16,859 nt of DNA from Candidatus Halarchaeoplasma halalkaliphilum. Lineage in GTDB: Archaea; Thermoplasmatota; Thermoplasmata; Halarchaeoplasmatales; Halarchaeoplasmataceae. Position 1 is the first letter of the stretch, and every line of letters begins with the position of its first letter. This document shows positions 5,217-12,859 of this stretch, piece after piece. The stretch covers positions 1-16,859 of the forward strand of contig SLLU01000087.1 of NCBI GenBank assembly GCA_007133925.1, read 5' to 3'. Below the pieces are notes generated by a model. That model saw nothing but the letters and a program-made list of their open reading frames with translations, was not told the origin of the DNA and did not search any database. A program made the position numbers and the translations under genes.

Positions 5217-8200
5217 TCAGAAGATATCATCATCGCTGATATCGTCTTCATCACTGAACAGGGGCTCATCATCTAAGTCCTGCTCGAACACATGGGCTTC
5301 CGCGACAGCATCACCGGGACCGGATCTTTTGCCCTTCATGACCACTGCAACTATTGCAATGAGCAGGGCAAGTATGCCCAGAACAAGGGCCAGCATGACC
5401 ATGGTGGCCGCCGAGCTTATGTCGTCGTCCTGATCCTCCTGAACACTCTCCAGTCGCTGTATCTGAGTTCTCAGATCAGAGATGTCATTGCCGAGGGAAC
5501 CTTCCAGAGACTCCAATTCTTCATTGAGTGAACCCAATTGTGTCGTCAGATTCTCCAGTTCCGATTCCAGCTCATCCACTTCGCTCTCCAGAGCATCGAT
5601 GTTACTGTCCAGGCCATCAATTTGGTCCTGATGGGAATCGATCTCATCCCATACATCGGATAGGTCTGATGTTAAGGCAGCGATCTGCGAAGATAGTGTA
5701 TCTATATGGGATCTGAGGTCTGCCACCTCTGTGTTCAGGTCAGATTCCAACTCATCTATCTGAGCCTCGAGATCACTTATGGCAGCATACAAGTCCTCAC
5801 CCAATAGGTCCATCTCGTGGAGCATATCCTCTTCCAGAGTTGCGATCTGGGATTCCAGGTTTGCCACTGCAGATGCAAGGGCACTCTGAACGGCGGATAT
5901 ATCACTTCTTAGGTTATCGATCTGATTCCCCAGACCACCGATCAGTCCGTGTATACCGTCTATCTCATCGTAAAGGATGGGTATGTCCGGCATATAGAGT
6001 GCATAGACAGTTGCGGTACTGGAAATACCAGATTCACCGGTGGCGACCACGTGGAATGCATTTAACCCGTCAACGAGGATCTCTGTGTGTTGGAATATTC
6101 CTGTATCAGGGTCCACATGCACAGTAACATCGTTGATCTCTACCAATGCCGAAGGTTCGGTCGCGCCCTGTATGATAAAAGTATCGTCGAAGGTTATCCC
6201 GCCACTCTCACTGGTTATCTCAAGGTGGGTAGCGGAAGTGTCCACAATGAAGGAAACCGTATCGGAAACTATGGTATCGCCTATGGCTTCGACTCTGACC
6301 TCGTATGCTCCGTAGGGTAGGTTGATGAAGTTGTGATTCCTTTCGAGCTTGTAAACCGGTTCTTCGTCGTTGAGGTATACGTAGTAGTACTCAATCGGAC
6401 CAGTACTTCGCCAGTGAACTGCCACACTATCGGTGTTGAAGCGCTGTCCATCCACAGGGGATATGATCTCCAGGGTGGTTTCCAGCGGGATAGGTTCCTG
6501 CATGGGAGCCATGGCTACGGTATCATATAGATCATGGATATCCACCGCTCGAACTCTGTACCACCAGTATATGTTATCGTGGGAACCTGCATAGAGATCC
6601 CGGAACATGTAGGAAGCGGAGCCATCTGCCTTTACCGAACCAACACTGTACCACGGACCGGAATCGGACATGGATCGTTGGATGGAATAGTGGGCAACGC
6701 TGTTCCTGCCGATACCGTCATCCGCACTCCTGTTCCACTCTATCAGATTGTGTAAATCTCCCTCTAGTTCCACGGTGGTTCGAATCTCGCTGACCCTGTG
6801 TCTGTCGGCGTGGGCAGGTACGGTATGTCTGAACCCGATGTAACTAGATGTGGTATAGGTGTTGTCCTGTCCGGTTGCAAGGAAGTGGTCATTTAAGTAG
6901 AGTGTGAACACTCCGTCCAAGTCCCTTTCGATGGCAACCGTATTCCAGTCAGTGTTAGCGGGCCAACTCACAGAGAAGATCGGAGAGTCGGGATTAGTTC
7001 CGTTGTCAAATCTCCACAGGTTGATCACCGCGTCGCCCCCTATATCACCGGTCACTATGAAGTAGTATCCGCTGAAATCGGGTGATGCTGGATCCGGTGT
7101 ATCCTGTACGAAGAAGAATCTCATGGCTTGGATTGCACCACCCGCTCCATCGATATTGACGAACTGGAAGTCCCATTCCCATCGGCCGTAGGCCTGGGTG
7201 GAAGGCGTGGAAATGCTTCCGATACCCTCCAACCATCTTGTTCCGTCCTGCTGACCCACAGACCAATCACCGGAGAAAACAGTCCACTCTGGGTTACGGG
7301 TGTAATCCCCATCCTGGAAGTCGTCAACCACGATACTGGTTTCTCCCATATGAGTGTCAACACCCAAGTTTGTGGGCGCTCCGGGGGGTGTACCGATTAT
7401 GTCGAACTCGCGGCTCGTGTGCGGCCGACTTACTCCCTCGATATCGTGAACGACCGCTCTTATCCGTGCAGCCTTCGTGGGGCTGTCAGGAACTGTCCAT
7501 GTGTAAGTACCCGTATCTGCAATTCCGATAGCTATATTGTCCCATGTTCTTCCGTCGTCCATGGTGAACTGGATGTCAATATTATCGGTATCATGATCAC
7601 CGGAGGTGACATCCCATGTGATATCCACCTCATCATCGTTGTTCCATGTCTCTCCACCAACGGGGTAAGTCACCTCGATAACTGGAAGACCGTCTGGGTC
7701 GATCGCATTGCTCATGAACAGCGCATAATCCTGGTTGGCATCGCCGTCATTGTTGGCATCCTCTGGTACGTTGGTACCGTGAACCTTGACGGTGTAAACA
7801 CCAGGCATCAGGTCATCATGGTGGATGTAAACGTTGAGTACGTTGTTCACATCGTCCCATCCGTCACCAGTTTGATCGAATTCAGGCATTGCGCCTGTGT
7901 TGGCTTCCGTAAAGGACCGGATGCTCACGTTGTTATCATCCACGGGGAATGCGTTTCCCCTGTAAACCGTGATTCCGTCAGGTGATATGACCTCCAGGTC
8001 CAGGTTGTTTTTAAGAGTCCATGTGTCCCCTGCCTGTCCGGGTTTATCGGTCCAAACCAGGGATATCTTAAGGGGTTGGAGATCGTCTTCCCATGTGAGA
8101 TGGTATTCGTGCTCTTCACCCGTGGTTATCAGTTCGCTTTCATCCACGTACATGTATCCCACTGGTGCATCCATTAGGGCTGGGAGGTTCACAATGCCCC

Positions 8201-10016
8201 ATCCCTCGTCTCGGTTCGGTATGGGGCCGGTGTTTCCACCGTCATCACACATATCGTGTGCGGTGTTTATGAGCATGGCCTTGACCATGGCAGGGCTGGG
8301 TCTTACACCATAAAGTGTTTCGTACCACTCAACCACCACTGCAGCCGCTCCGGCCACCGCGGGGTTGGACATGGATGTGCCGCTCATGGTGGCGTATCCG
8401 CCATCTGGCATGGTAGATGTGATACCGTGTCCAGGTGCAACGATATCCGGCTTCACACGGTTATCCACGGTCCAACCTCTCGAGCTGAAGCCGACTATCA
8501 TATCCGGATTCGTGACACCTGAGTCAGGATTGTAGTTATGGGACGCACCCACAGTTATCACGTTCTTAGCCGTGGCGGGAGCGCCTATGGTTATGTCTCC
8601 CGGTCCATCGTTTCCTGCGGATGTGGTTATCACCATGGGTTGATTTCCGGTGGTGTTCCGGTCTGCATCCCTGACCGCCATATCGAACTCAGCAGAGGAT
8701 CTGGGATAAGTACCACCTATGGATGAACCCCAGGAGTTGGTATGCACGTAGGCATCTGCATCCTGTTTTGAGATCTCTACTATCTCGTAGTAGTCATTAC
8801 CGGCTATCCACTGGGCAGCGTCAGAGAATATCTTCACCGCGTATAACTCCGAAGCATACGCTAAACCTTGGCCCTTGTAGTAAGGTGCGAAGGTCATGTT
8901 CTCCTCTGTACCACGGTATGTATCTCCCGCTGCGGAACCGGTACAGTGTGTGCCGTGGCCGTGGCCGTCACCCCAGTAATCGGGGTCATCTCCAAAGCCG
9001 AAGCCCCCGATGACACGACCGGTGAAATCCTCGTGTCCAGCGTTGCCGACGGTACTGTTACCGAGGCCCGTATCAGCCACAGCTATGACCACACCTTCAC
9101 CGGAAACACCTAGGAGTTGATTTACATGGGCACCGTAATCGCCATATGCACGATAGGGTGTATCGGGATCATTGTCGTCATCGAGTAGCCAGAGGCCTCC
9201 ACCTATTATCTGAGAGGCCATCTCGTCGTGGAGGATCGGTTCGACGTATCGCCCGACGTGATAAACTTCGTTGAGTACAGCCAGTTCCATCAATGAAGCA
9301 TGATCATCAACGTGGAGTAGCATCGCGCTACCGAAGGGCCTTACGTTGTAAGAAAGTACATGGGCCACATCATCTATGGCTTCCAGGGTTTCAAGGCTAA
9401 CTCCGGGGAGCAAACTCAGTGAGATCAATCCGGGACCAACATCCCTTTCCAGCTTGAAACCGGGCTGATAGATACCCACCCAATCCACGAAGTAGAGGTC
9501 CTCCACCTGACTAGCCAGTTCCGGGGTCATTCGGACCTCGAAAGCATAGTTCGGTGCGTAATTGATTATCTCTACGCCCATGGACTGCAGGGTGCTTCTC
9601 CACTCGGGATGAACCGGGCCCAGCATGTGTATTATGTGCAGTCCGTAGACTCCGGCATCATATCCGTCAATCATGAGTACCGGATCGAACTCCGGATATC
9701 CCTGGTTTATGTCGAACTGATGGTTCTTCAGCCGTATCTCGGTCCTTCCGGGCAGTTCATTATAAGAAAAGCCCGCACCCAGGAGAGTGTTCCTGTGCAC
9801 ATCGGTTACACCGACCAAAGCCCGATTGGGATATACCTCTATGATCTCTATTCCCATGGACTGGAGTGTACGCAGATCACTATGGCTGTCCAAAGAAACC
9901 AGCACTATATCTCTATCTACCTCCGCCTGTACTATGGCCGCTGCTGATAGAACTGATATCAACAACAGTACGGACAGGAACAAAGATAGCATTCTCGTCT
10001 TCTTTTTTACTCTCAT
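5217..10016 (-). CDS. Membrane-anchored S8 (subtilisin, KP-43-like) protease with coiled-coil stalk
   Basis: This 1599-residue cell-surface serine endopeptidase probably digests external protein. Layout by residue: signal peptide 1-31 (KKK, hydrophobic core, VQA); pro-region 32-290 with a repeat, TLQSMGIEII (50-59) and TLQSMGVEII (142-151); S8 catalytic domain about 300-615 with D315 (ADTG), H357 (HGTH), oxyanion N469 (SAGND) and S548 (GTSMSNP); KP-43-type beta-barrel about 618-772 (SLVWTDKPG, NNLDLEV), with Asp-rich likely calcium loops at 714-722 and 753-763; beta-sandwich about 777-876; LamG-like 893-1083; fibronectin-III-like about 1087-1175; two Ig-like modules about 1178-1340; coiled coil about 1345-1527; transmembrane helix about 1535-1560; basic KGKR; acidic tail to 1599. 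Catalytic residues are all intact, so it should be active. GAGG lies 8 bases before the ATG. Module names after the beta-barrel are fold-level guesses. Confidence 0.93.
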   Translation of the reverse strand: MRVKKKTRMLSLFLSVLLLISVLSAAAIVQAEVDRDIVLVSLDSHSDLRTLQSMGIEIIEVYPNRALVGVTDVHRNTLLGAGFSYNELPGRTEIRLKNHQFDINQGYPEFDPVLMIDGYDAGVYGLHIIHMLGPVHPEWRSTLQSMGVEIINYAPNYAFEVRMTPELASQVEDLYFVDWVGIYQPGFKLERDVGPGLISLSLLPGVSLETLEAIDDVAHVLSYNVRPFGSAMLLHVDDHASLMELAVLNEVYHVGRYVEPILHDEMASQIIGGGLWLLDDDNDPDTPYRAYGDYGAHVNQLLGVSGEGVVIAVADTGLGNSTVGNAGHEDFTGRVIGGFGFGDDPDYWGDGHGHGTHCTGSAAGDTYRGTEENMTFAPYYKGQGLAYASELYAVKIFSDAAQWIAGNDYYEIVEISKQDADAYVHTNSWGSSIGGTYPRSSAEFDMAVRDADRNTTGNQPMVITTSAGNDGPGDITIGAPATAKNVITVGASHNYNPDSGVTNPDMIVGFSSRGWTVDNRVKPDIVAPGHGITSTMPDGGYATMSGTSMSNPAVAGAAAVVVEWYETLYGVRPSPAMVKAMLINTAHDMCDDGGNTGPIPNRDEGWGIVNLPALMDAPVGYMYVDESELITTGEEHEYHLTWEDDLQPLKISLVWTDKPGQAGDTWTLKNNLDLEVISPDGITVYRGNAFPVDDNNVSIRSFTEANTGAMPEFDQTGDGWDDVNNVLNVYIHHDDLMPGVYTVKVHGTNVPEDANNDGDANQDYALFMSNAIDPDGLPVIEVTYPVGGETWNNDDEVDITWDVTSGDHDTDNIDIQFTMDDGRTWDNIAIGIADTGTYTWTVPDSPTKAARIRAVVHDIEGVSRPHTSREFDIIGTPPGAPTNLGVDTHMGETSIVVDDFQDGDYTRNPEWTVFSGDWSVGQQDGTRWLEGIGSISTPSTQAYGRWEWDFQFVNIDGAGGAIQAMRFFFVQDTPDPASPDFSGYYFIVTGDIGGDAVINLWRFDNGTNPDSPIFSVSWPANTDWNTVAIERDLDGVFTLYLNDHFLATGQDNTYTTSSYIGFRHTVPAHADRHRVSEIRTTVELEGDLHNLIEWNRSADDGIGRNSVAHYSIQRSMSDSGPWYSVGSVKADGSASYMFRDLYAGSHDNIYWWYRVRAVDIHDLYDTVAMAPMQEPIPLETTLEIISPVDGQRFNTDSVAVHWRSTGPIEYYYVYLNDEEPVYKLERNHNFINLPYGAYEVRVEAIGDTIVSDTVSFIVDTSATHLEITSESGGITFDDTFIIQGATEPSALVEINDVTVHVDPDTGIFQHTEILVDGLNAFHVVATGESGISSTATVYALYMPDIPILYDEIDGIHGLIGGLGNQIDNLRSDISAVQSALASAVANLESQIATLEEDMLHEMDLLGEDLYAAISDLEAQIDELESDLNTEVADLRSHIDTLSSQIAALTSDLSDVWDEIDSHQDQIDGLDSNIDALESEVDELESELENLTTQLGSLNEELESLEGSLGNDISDLRTQIQRLESVQEDQDDDISSAATMVMLALVLGILALLIAIVAVVMKGKRSGPGDAVAEAHVFEQDLDDEPLFSDEDDISDDDIF

Positions 10017-10056
10017 ATTTATTCCCTCTTATTGTTTTTTGGTTAAAAGGAGCATA

Positions 10057-10075
10057 ATACCCAGGGATATATAAT
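10057..10075 (-). promoter_or_regulatory. Protease promoter: TATA box with adjoining CCC-T-GGG
   Basis: ATTATATATCCCTGGGTAT on the minus strand. The TATA core centred near 10071 predicts transcription from about 10045 and a leader of about 28 bases carrying GAGG before the protease ATG. The CCC-T-GGG directly after the TATA core resembles three other promoters in this window. Confidence 0.6.
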
Positions 10076-10080
10076 GTTTT

Positions 10081-10097
10081 TGAGGTCCGATACCTCA
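10081..10097. promoter_or_regulatory. Perfect inverted repeat upstream of the protease TATA box (candidate operator)
   Basis: TGAGGT-CCGAT-ACCTCA has 6-bp perfect arms with a 5-base spacer. It spans the stop codon of the winged-helix gene and ends 6 bases before the protease TATA element. It could be the binding site of that regulator. It could instead be a weak hairpin at the end of the regulator mRNA, followed on the minus strand by AAAAA rather than T, which argues against a terminator. Confidence 0.45.
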
Positions 10098-10682
10098 ACC
10101 ATCTTCCTCTATGCGCTTCAAAATGGATTCGACCTTTGACATTATTTCGGGATCGTGCACTATGCTCAAAAGAAAAAGAATCTTCTTCAAGGCCAGGCAA
10201 TCCAGATATGTCATATCATCACCATATTTCAACTTCTCCAGCTTCTCACAGCACAAGGAATCCATCTCGCAAAAGAGATCATAGACTTTTTTGTTTATAT
10301 CCGGCATTCGGTTGAAATATCCCATCTGTTCGATGTATTCCATGATCTTACCGGTCTGCTCCTCGCTCCACAGAAATTTCATCTCGTTATTTCCATTACC
10401 GTTAAGAAATCTGCAAGCGGGTAAGAACAATTTTGCCGTCCTACCATATATGTACTCGGAACTGTGGCTTTTCCATTTGGAACCGGAGACATAGACGAAA
10501 TCGTGATCCTGTAATTTCTTGATGTGCCTATACACCGTGGAAGGATGTTTATCCAAACGCTCTGAGAGTTCCGCTACGGTCATATCCCCCTCCGAAAGGA
10601 GAAAGAGTATCCCGGACCTGGTGGGCTCTAGTATAAGATTAAGGATTTGAGGGTCCCTAATTATCTTGAGCTCATCTCTCAT
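10095..10682 (-). CDS. Winged-helix transcription regulator (ArsR-like)
   Basis: This 195-residue DNA-binding protein has an N-terminal winged helix at about residues 8-80: LEPTRSGILFLLSEGDMTV, then AELSERL, a recognition helix HPSTVYRHIKKL (46-57), and a wing around FVYVSGSKWKSHSSEYIYG. The remaining 110 residues are predicted helical, probably for dimerisation or sensing. C138, C144 and C145 (FCEMDSLCCE) plus C90 and C162 could bind metal or respond to redox state; that is an inference. I chose the ATG at 10682. The frame reaches a GTG at 10706, but that codon lies at the TATA box CTTAAAAC (10706-10713 plus strand), which predicts a leaderless start near 10683. It lies 78 bases upstream of the protease in the same direction, making it the likely regulator of that gene. 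Confidence 0.85.
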   Translation of the reverse strand: MRDELKIIRDPQILNLILEPTRSGILFLLSEGDMTVAELSERLDKHPSTVYRHIKKLQDHDFVYVSGSKWKSHSSEYIYGRTAKLFLPACRFLNGNGNNEMKFLWSEEQTGKIMEYIEQMGYFNRMPDINKKVYDLFCEMDSLCCEKLEKLKYGDDMTYLDCLALKKILFLLSIVHDPEIMSKVESILKRIEEDG

Positions 10683-10703
10683 CGAGGTTATAATAAACAT
10701 AAC

Positions 10704-10713
10704 CACTTAAAAC
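10704..10713 (-). promoter_or_regulatory. TATA box of the winged-helix regulator
   Basis: GGTTTTAAGTG on the minus strand, centred about 26 bases before the ATG at 10682. CCTT-TCG-AAGG directly upstream (10713-10723) is a short imperfect inverted repeat in the position of the BRE and could be an autoregulatory site; it does not match the repeat at 10081-10097. Confidence 0.5.
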
Positions 10714-10741
10714 CTTTCGAAGGATTTGCATCGTGGTACAA

Positions 10742-10975
10742 TTAGCCTTCGAGATCTTCTATGGCAATCCCATTCTCCCTCTGTAGAATCTGCTTGATCT
10801 CACCACTGGCTTCGTTAAGTTTCTTGGTACATATCTCCACCAGTTTCATCCCCCTTTCGTACAGTTCCACGGTCTCTTCCAGGGATACCTTCTCCCGCTC
10901 GAGTCTGTTATTGATCTCCTCGAGCTCGGACAGATATTCTTCGAATCCTTTTTCCTTCATATCTTCTTTTTCCAT
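10742..10975 (-). CDS. xseB: Exodeoxyribonuclease VII small subunit
   Basis: This 77-residue helical-hairpin protein wraps XseA in the exonuclease VII complex, which degrades single-stranded DNA from both ends to short acid-soluble oligonucleotides. The family pattern is clear: FEEYLSELEEINNRLE, then SLEETVELYERGMKLVEICTKKLNEA. The start at 10975 is supported by GAGGTG 6 bases before it, inside the end of xseA. The two genes overlap by 19 bases, so production is probably coupled at a fixed ratio. A second ATG five codons in is less well placed. Confidence 0.93.
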   Translation of the reverse strand: MEKEDMKEKGFEEYLSELEEINNRLEREKVSLEETVELYERGMKLVEICTKKLNEASGEIKQILQRENGIAIEDLEG

Positions 10976-12192
10976 ATTTTCACCTCTTTGACTTCGGTGG
11001 TAAATGACCCGTCCTTCATCCTAACATCCAACATATCCCCGGGATTCAGATCAACCACCGATCTGACCACGTTACCCCCTCTGTCCAGCACCACGGAAAA
11101 ACCCCTTTCCATGGTCAGGACCGGACCCAGTGCCTTCAACCTTTCAGTCTGGAGTTCCAACTTATTCTCCATAAACTCCAATTTTTTGGAAACGTTCTCC
11201 CGGATACGGGATATACATTCATCCAATCTCTGTTCGTGCTCCTCCAAGAATCTTTCCGGCCGTATGAAGAGGAGACCCTCTGTGATCCTTTTCAACCTCT
11301 CTCTTCCATCCACCACTGCATTGTTCAGTGAAGAAAGGAGACGGCTTTTCTCACCCTGGATTTTGCTAACGAGCTCTCTCTTGTCCGGTACGGCCAACTC
11401 CGCTGCCGCTGAAGGCGTGGGAGCCCTCTTGTCTGCCACGAAATCGGATATGAGAACGTCGGTTTCATGCCCAACTGCGGATATGATGGGGGTTTTGGCA
11501 TGGAATATGGCCCTTGCCACCACCTCTTCATTAAAGCTCCAAAGGTCCTCTATGGACCCGCCGCCACGACCCACTATGATCACATCCACGTCCTGAGAAT
11601 CCATCTGCTCTATGGCCCGGGCTATGCTCTCCGGAGACCCTTTGCCCTGAACGGATGTTGGAGCTATGAGCACGTCAACATTGGCATATCTTCTGTGCAG
11701 CACGTTCAATATATCCCTGAGTGCAGCACCGTCTGTTGACGTAACCACACCGACCCTTGTGGGTAAAAAGGGTAGAGGTTTTTTATGTTCCGGAGAAAAC
11801 AAACCCTCTTCTTCGAGCTTCTTTTTTAATTTCTCGTAGGCCAGGTACAGCTTCCCCACACCTTCAGGTATCATCTCAAGCACTATGAACTGGTATTTCC
11901 CCTTGGCATGGTAAAAGCCGACTTCTCCACGGCAGATGACCTCTTGACCGGCAGAGGGCCTGAAGTCCATGTCCTTGTTGGCGCCGTGGAACATAACACA
12001 ACTCAGCTCACTCTCGCCGTCCTTGAGGCTGAAGTACATGTGTCTTTGATTATAATGGGTGAAATTAGAGATCTCACCCCTCACCCACACATCCCTGAGA
12101 GTGGGTTCGTTCCTGAGTACGCTCTCCACGTATCTGTTGAGTGAAGACACCGAATGGATTTCCGTTATTTTTTCTTCCGCATCTCCGAACAT
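10957..12192 (-). CDS. xseA: Exodeoxyribonuclease VII large subunit
   Basis: This 411-residue catalytic subunit has an N-terminal OB-fold at about residues 12-108 (VWVRGEISNFTHYNQRHMYFSLKD) and a catalytic domain with TSTDGAALRD (151-160), GRGGGSIEDLWSFNEE (208-223), GHETD (241-245) and FVADKRAPTPSAAAE (251-265). A charged helical region follows, then the conserved C-terminal GPVLTMERGFSVV. It is somewhat shorter than the E. coli protein because the helical arm is reduced. The open frame extends to 12441, but that part overlaps the adenylate kinase gene. The ATG at 12192 follows a TATA box (about 12223-12234) with a leader of about 11 bases. Exonuclease VII is chiefly bacterial, so xseAB here suggests old gene transfer. 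Likely role: repair and removal of single-stranded DNA. Confidence 0.94.
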   Translation of the reverse strand: MFGDAEEKITEIHSVSSLNRYVESVLRNEPTLRDVWVRGEISNFTHYNQRHMYFSLKDGESELSCVMFHGANKDMDFRPSAGQEVICRGEVGFYHAKGKYQFIVLEMIPEGVGKLYLAYEKLKKKLEEEGLFSPEHKKPLPFLPTRVGVVTSTDGAALRDILNVLHRRYANVDVLIAPTSVQGKGSPESIARAIEQMDSQDVDVIIVGRGGGSIEDLWSFNEEVVARAIFHAKTPIISAVGHETDVLISDFVADKRAPTPSAAAELAVPDKRELVSKIQGEKSRLLSSLNNAVVDGRERLKRITEGLLFIRPERFLEEHEQRLDECISRIRENVSKKLEFMENKLELQTERLKALGPVLTMERGFSVVLDRGGNVVRSVVDLNPGDMLDVRMKDGSFTTEVKEVKIWKKKI

Positions 12193-12222
12193 GTCATCCG
12201 CTATTCCAAGAGAATGTATTAA

Positions 12223-12281
12223 CCCTATATAAATCCCTACATGGGGGTGATACCCGAAAGTGAAATAATATACGGAGTGAT
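12223..12281. promoter_or_regulatory. Divergent promoter of xseA and the adenylate kinase, plus ribosome site of the kinase
   Basis: The core TATATA (12226-12231) can serve both directions. On the minus strand ATTTATATAG predicts an xseA start site near 12203. On the plus strand TATATAAAT (12226-12234) predicts one near 12254. The plus-strand box is followed at once by CCC-TACAT-GGGGG and ATACCC, closely matching the OsmC-like promoter. GGAGTGAT (12274-12281), 8 bases before the ATG at 12290, is a near-complete Shine-Dalgarno site that supports a leadered mRNA. AATAATATAC (12264-12273) is a second possible TATA box. Confidence 0.55.
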
Positions 12282-12289
12282 ACACCACC

Positions 12290-12817
12290 ATGGACGAAAG
12301 GACGGCCATCACGGGTACACCCGGTGTGGGCAAGACCACAGTGTCACATCTGTTGAAGGAAAAGGGATACGTGGTCATGGATCTGAACGGGTTCCTGAGT
12401 GAAAGGGGGTTGAGTTCTCGCCAGGACCCCTTTCGGGACACCTACATGGTGGATACGGAAGAGATGAAAGCGGCATACACATCGGCACCCACACATGATA
12501 TTGTGGAGGGACACCTTTCACACCACCTTGAGCTACCTGTCACCATCGTTCTCCGTTGCTCCCCCGAAGTTCTCGAAAGGCGGATGGAAAGCAAGGAATG
12601 GAAGGATGAGAAGAAGAGGGAGAACATACAATCGGAGATACTGGATGTTATACTCATAGAAGCCCTGGAAAACAGCAACAGGGTTTTCGAGATCGACACA
12701 TCGCAAATGACCCCTAAGGAAGTGTGCGGAGCCGTGATAGATATACTGGAAGGAAAAGAATATGGGTACCGGCCCGGAAGTATCGATTGGACGGAATTCA
12801 TGGAAAACTACCGCTGA
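12290..12817 (+). CDS. AK6/Fap7-like adenylate kinase
   Basis: This 175-residue P-loop nucleotide kinase has Walker A GTPGVGKT (9-16), VEGHLSHHL (72-80) at the NMP-binding region and LRCSPEVLERRMESKEW (88-104) as a short lid. Next come KKRENIQSEILDVILIEAL (108-125), the R/EN/E/D/EA pattern typical of the AK6 group. Members catalyse ATP + AMP to 2 ADP, and the eukaryotic Fap7 aids 40S ribosome maturation with Rps14. A similar small-subunit assembly role in archaea is plausible but not shown by sequence. This family differs from the archaeal AdkA and bacterial Adk types. A Shine-Dalgarno site GGAGTGAT supports the start. The lipid synthase gene follows with its own promoter. Confidence 0.87.
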   Translation: MDERTAITGTPGVGKTTVSHLLKEKGYVVMDLNGFLSERGLSSRQDPFRDTYMVDTEEMKAAYTSAPTHDIVEGHLSHHLELPVTIVLRCSPEVLERRMESKEWKDEKKRENIQSEILDVILIEALENSNRVFEIDTSQMTPKEVCGAVIDILEGKEYGYRPGSIDWTEFMENYR

Positions 12818-12829
12818 TGGAAAAAATTG

Positions 12830-12837
12830 TTATATAC
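12830..12837 (+). promoter_or_regulatory. TATA box of the CDP-alcohol phosphotransferase gene
   Basis: TTATATAC is centred 26 bases before the ATG at 12860, so the mRNA should be leaderless. It lies in the 42-base gap after the kinase gene. Confidence 0.6.
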
Positions 12838-12859
12838 TCTATAGTGTAATGCACGGTAG

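Noticed and set aside
7128..7985. 285-residue open frame on the plus strand opposite the protease gene
   Set aside because: It is antisense to the beta-barrel, Ig-like and LamG-like modules, has no recognisable domain and no promoter or ribosome site. The low stop frequency follows from the codon bias of the protease gene.
10081..10097. Reading the inverted repeat as an intrinsic terminator of the regulator gene
   Set aside because: On the minus strand it is followed by AAAAA, not T. Archaeal termination relies on T-runs, so an operator is the better guess, although not proven.
12193..12441. N-terminal extension of xseA by 83 residues
   Set aside because: It overlaps the adenylate kinase gene including its Walker A region, crosses the divergent promoter, and resembles nothing in the XseA family. 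The ATG at 12192 begins right before the OB-fold.
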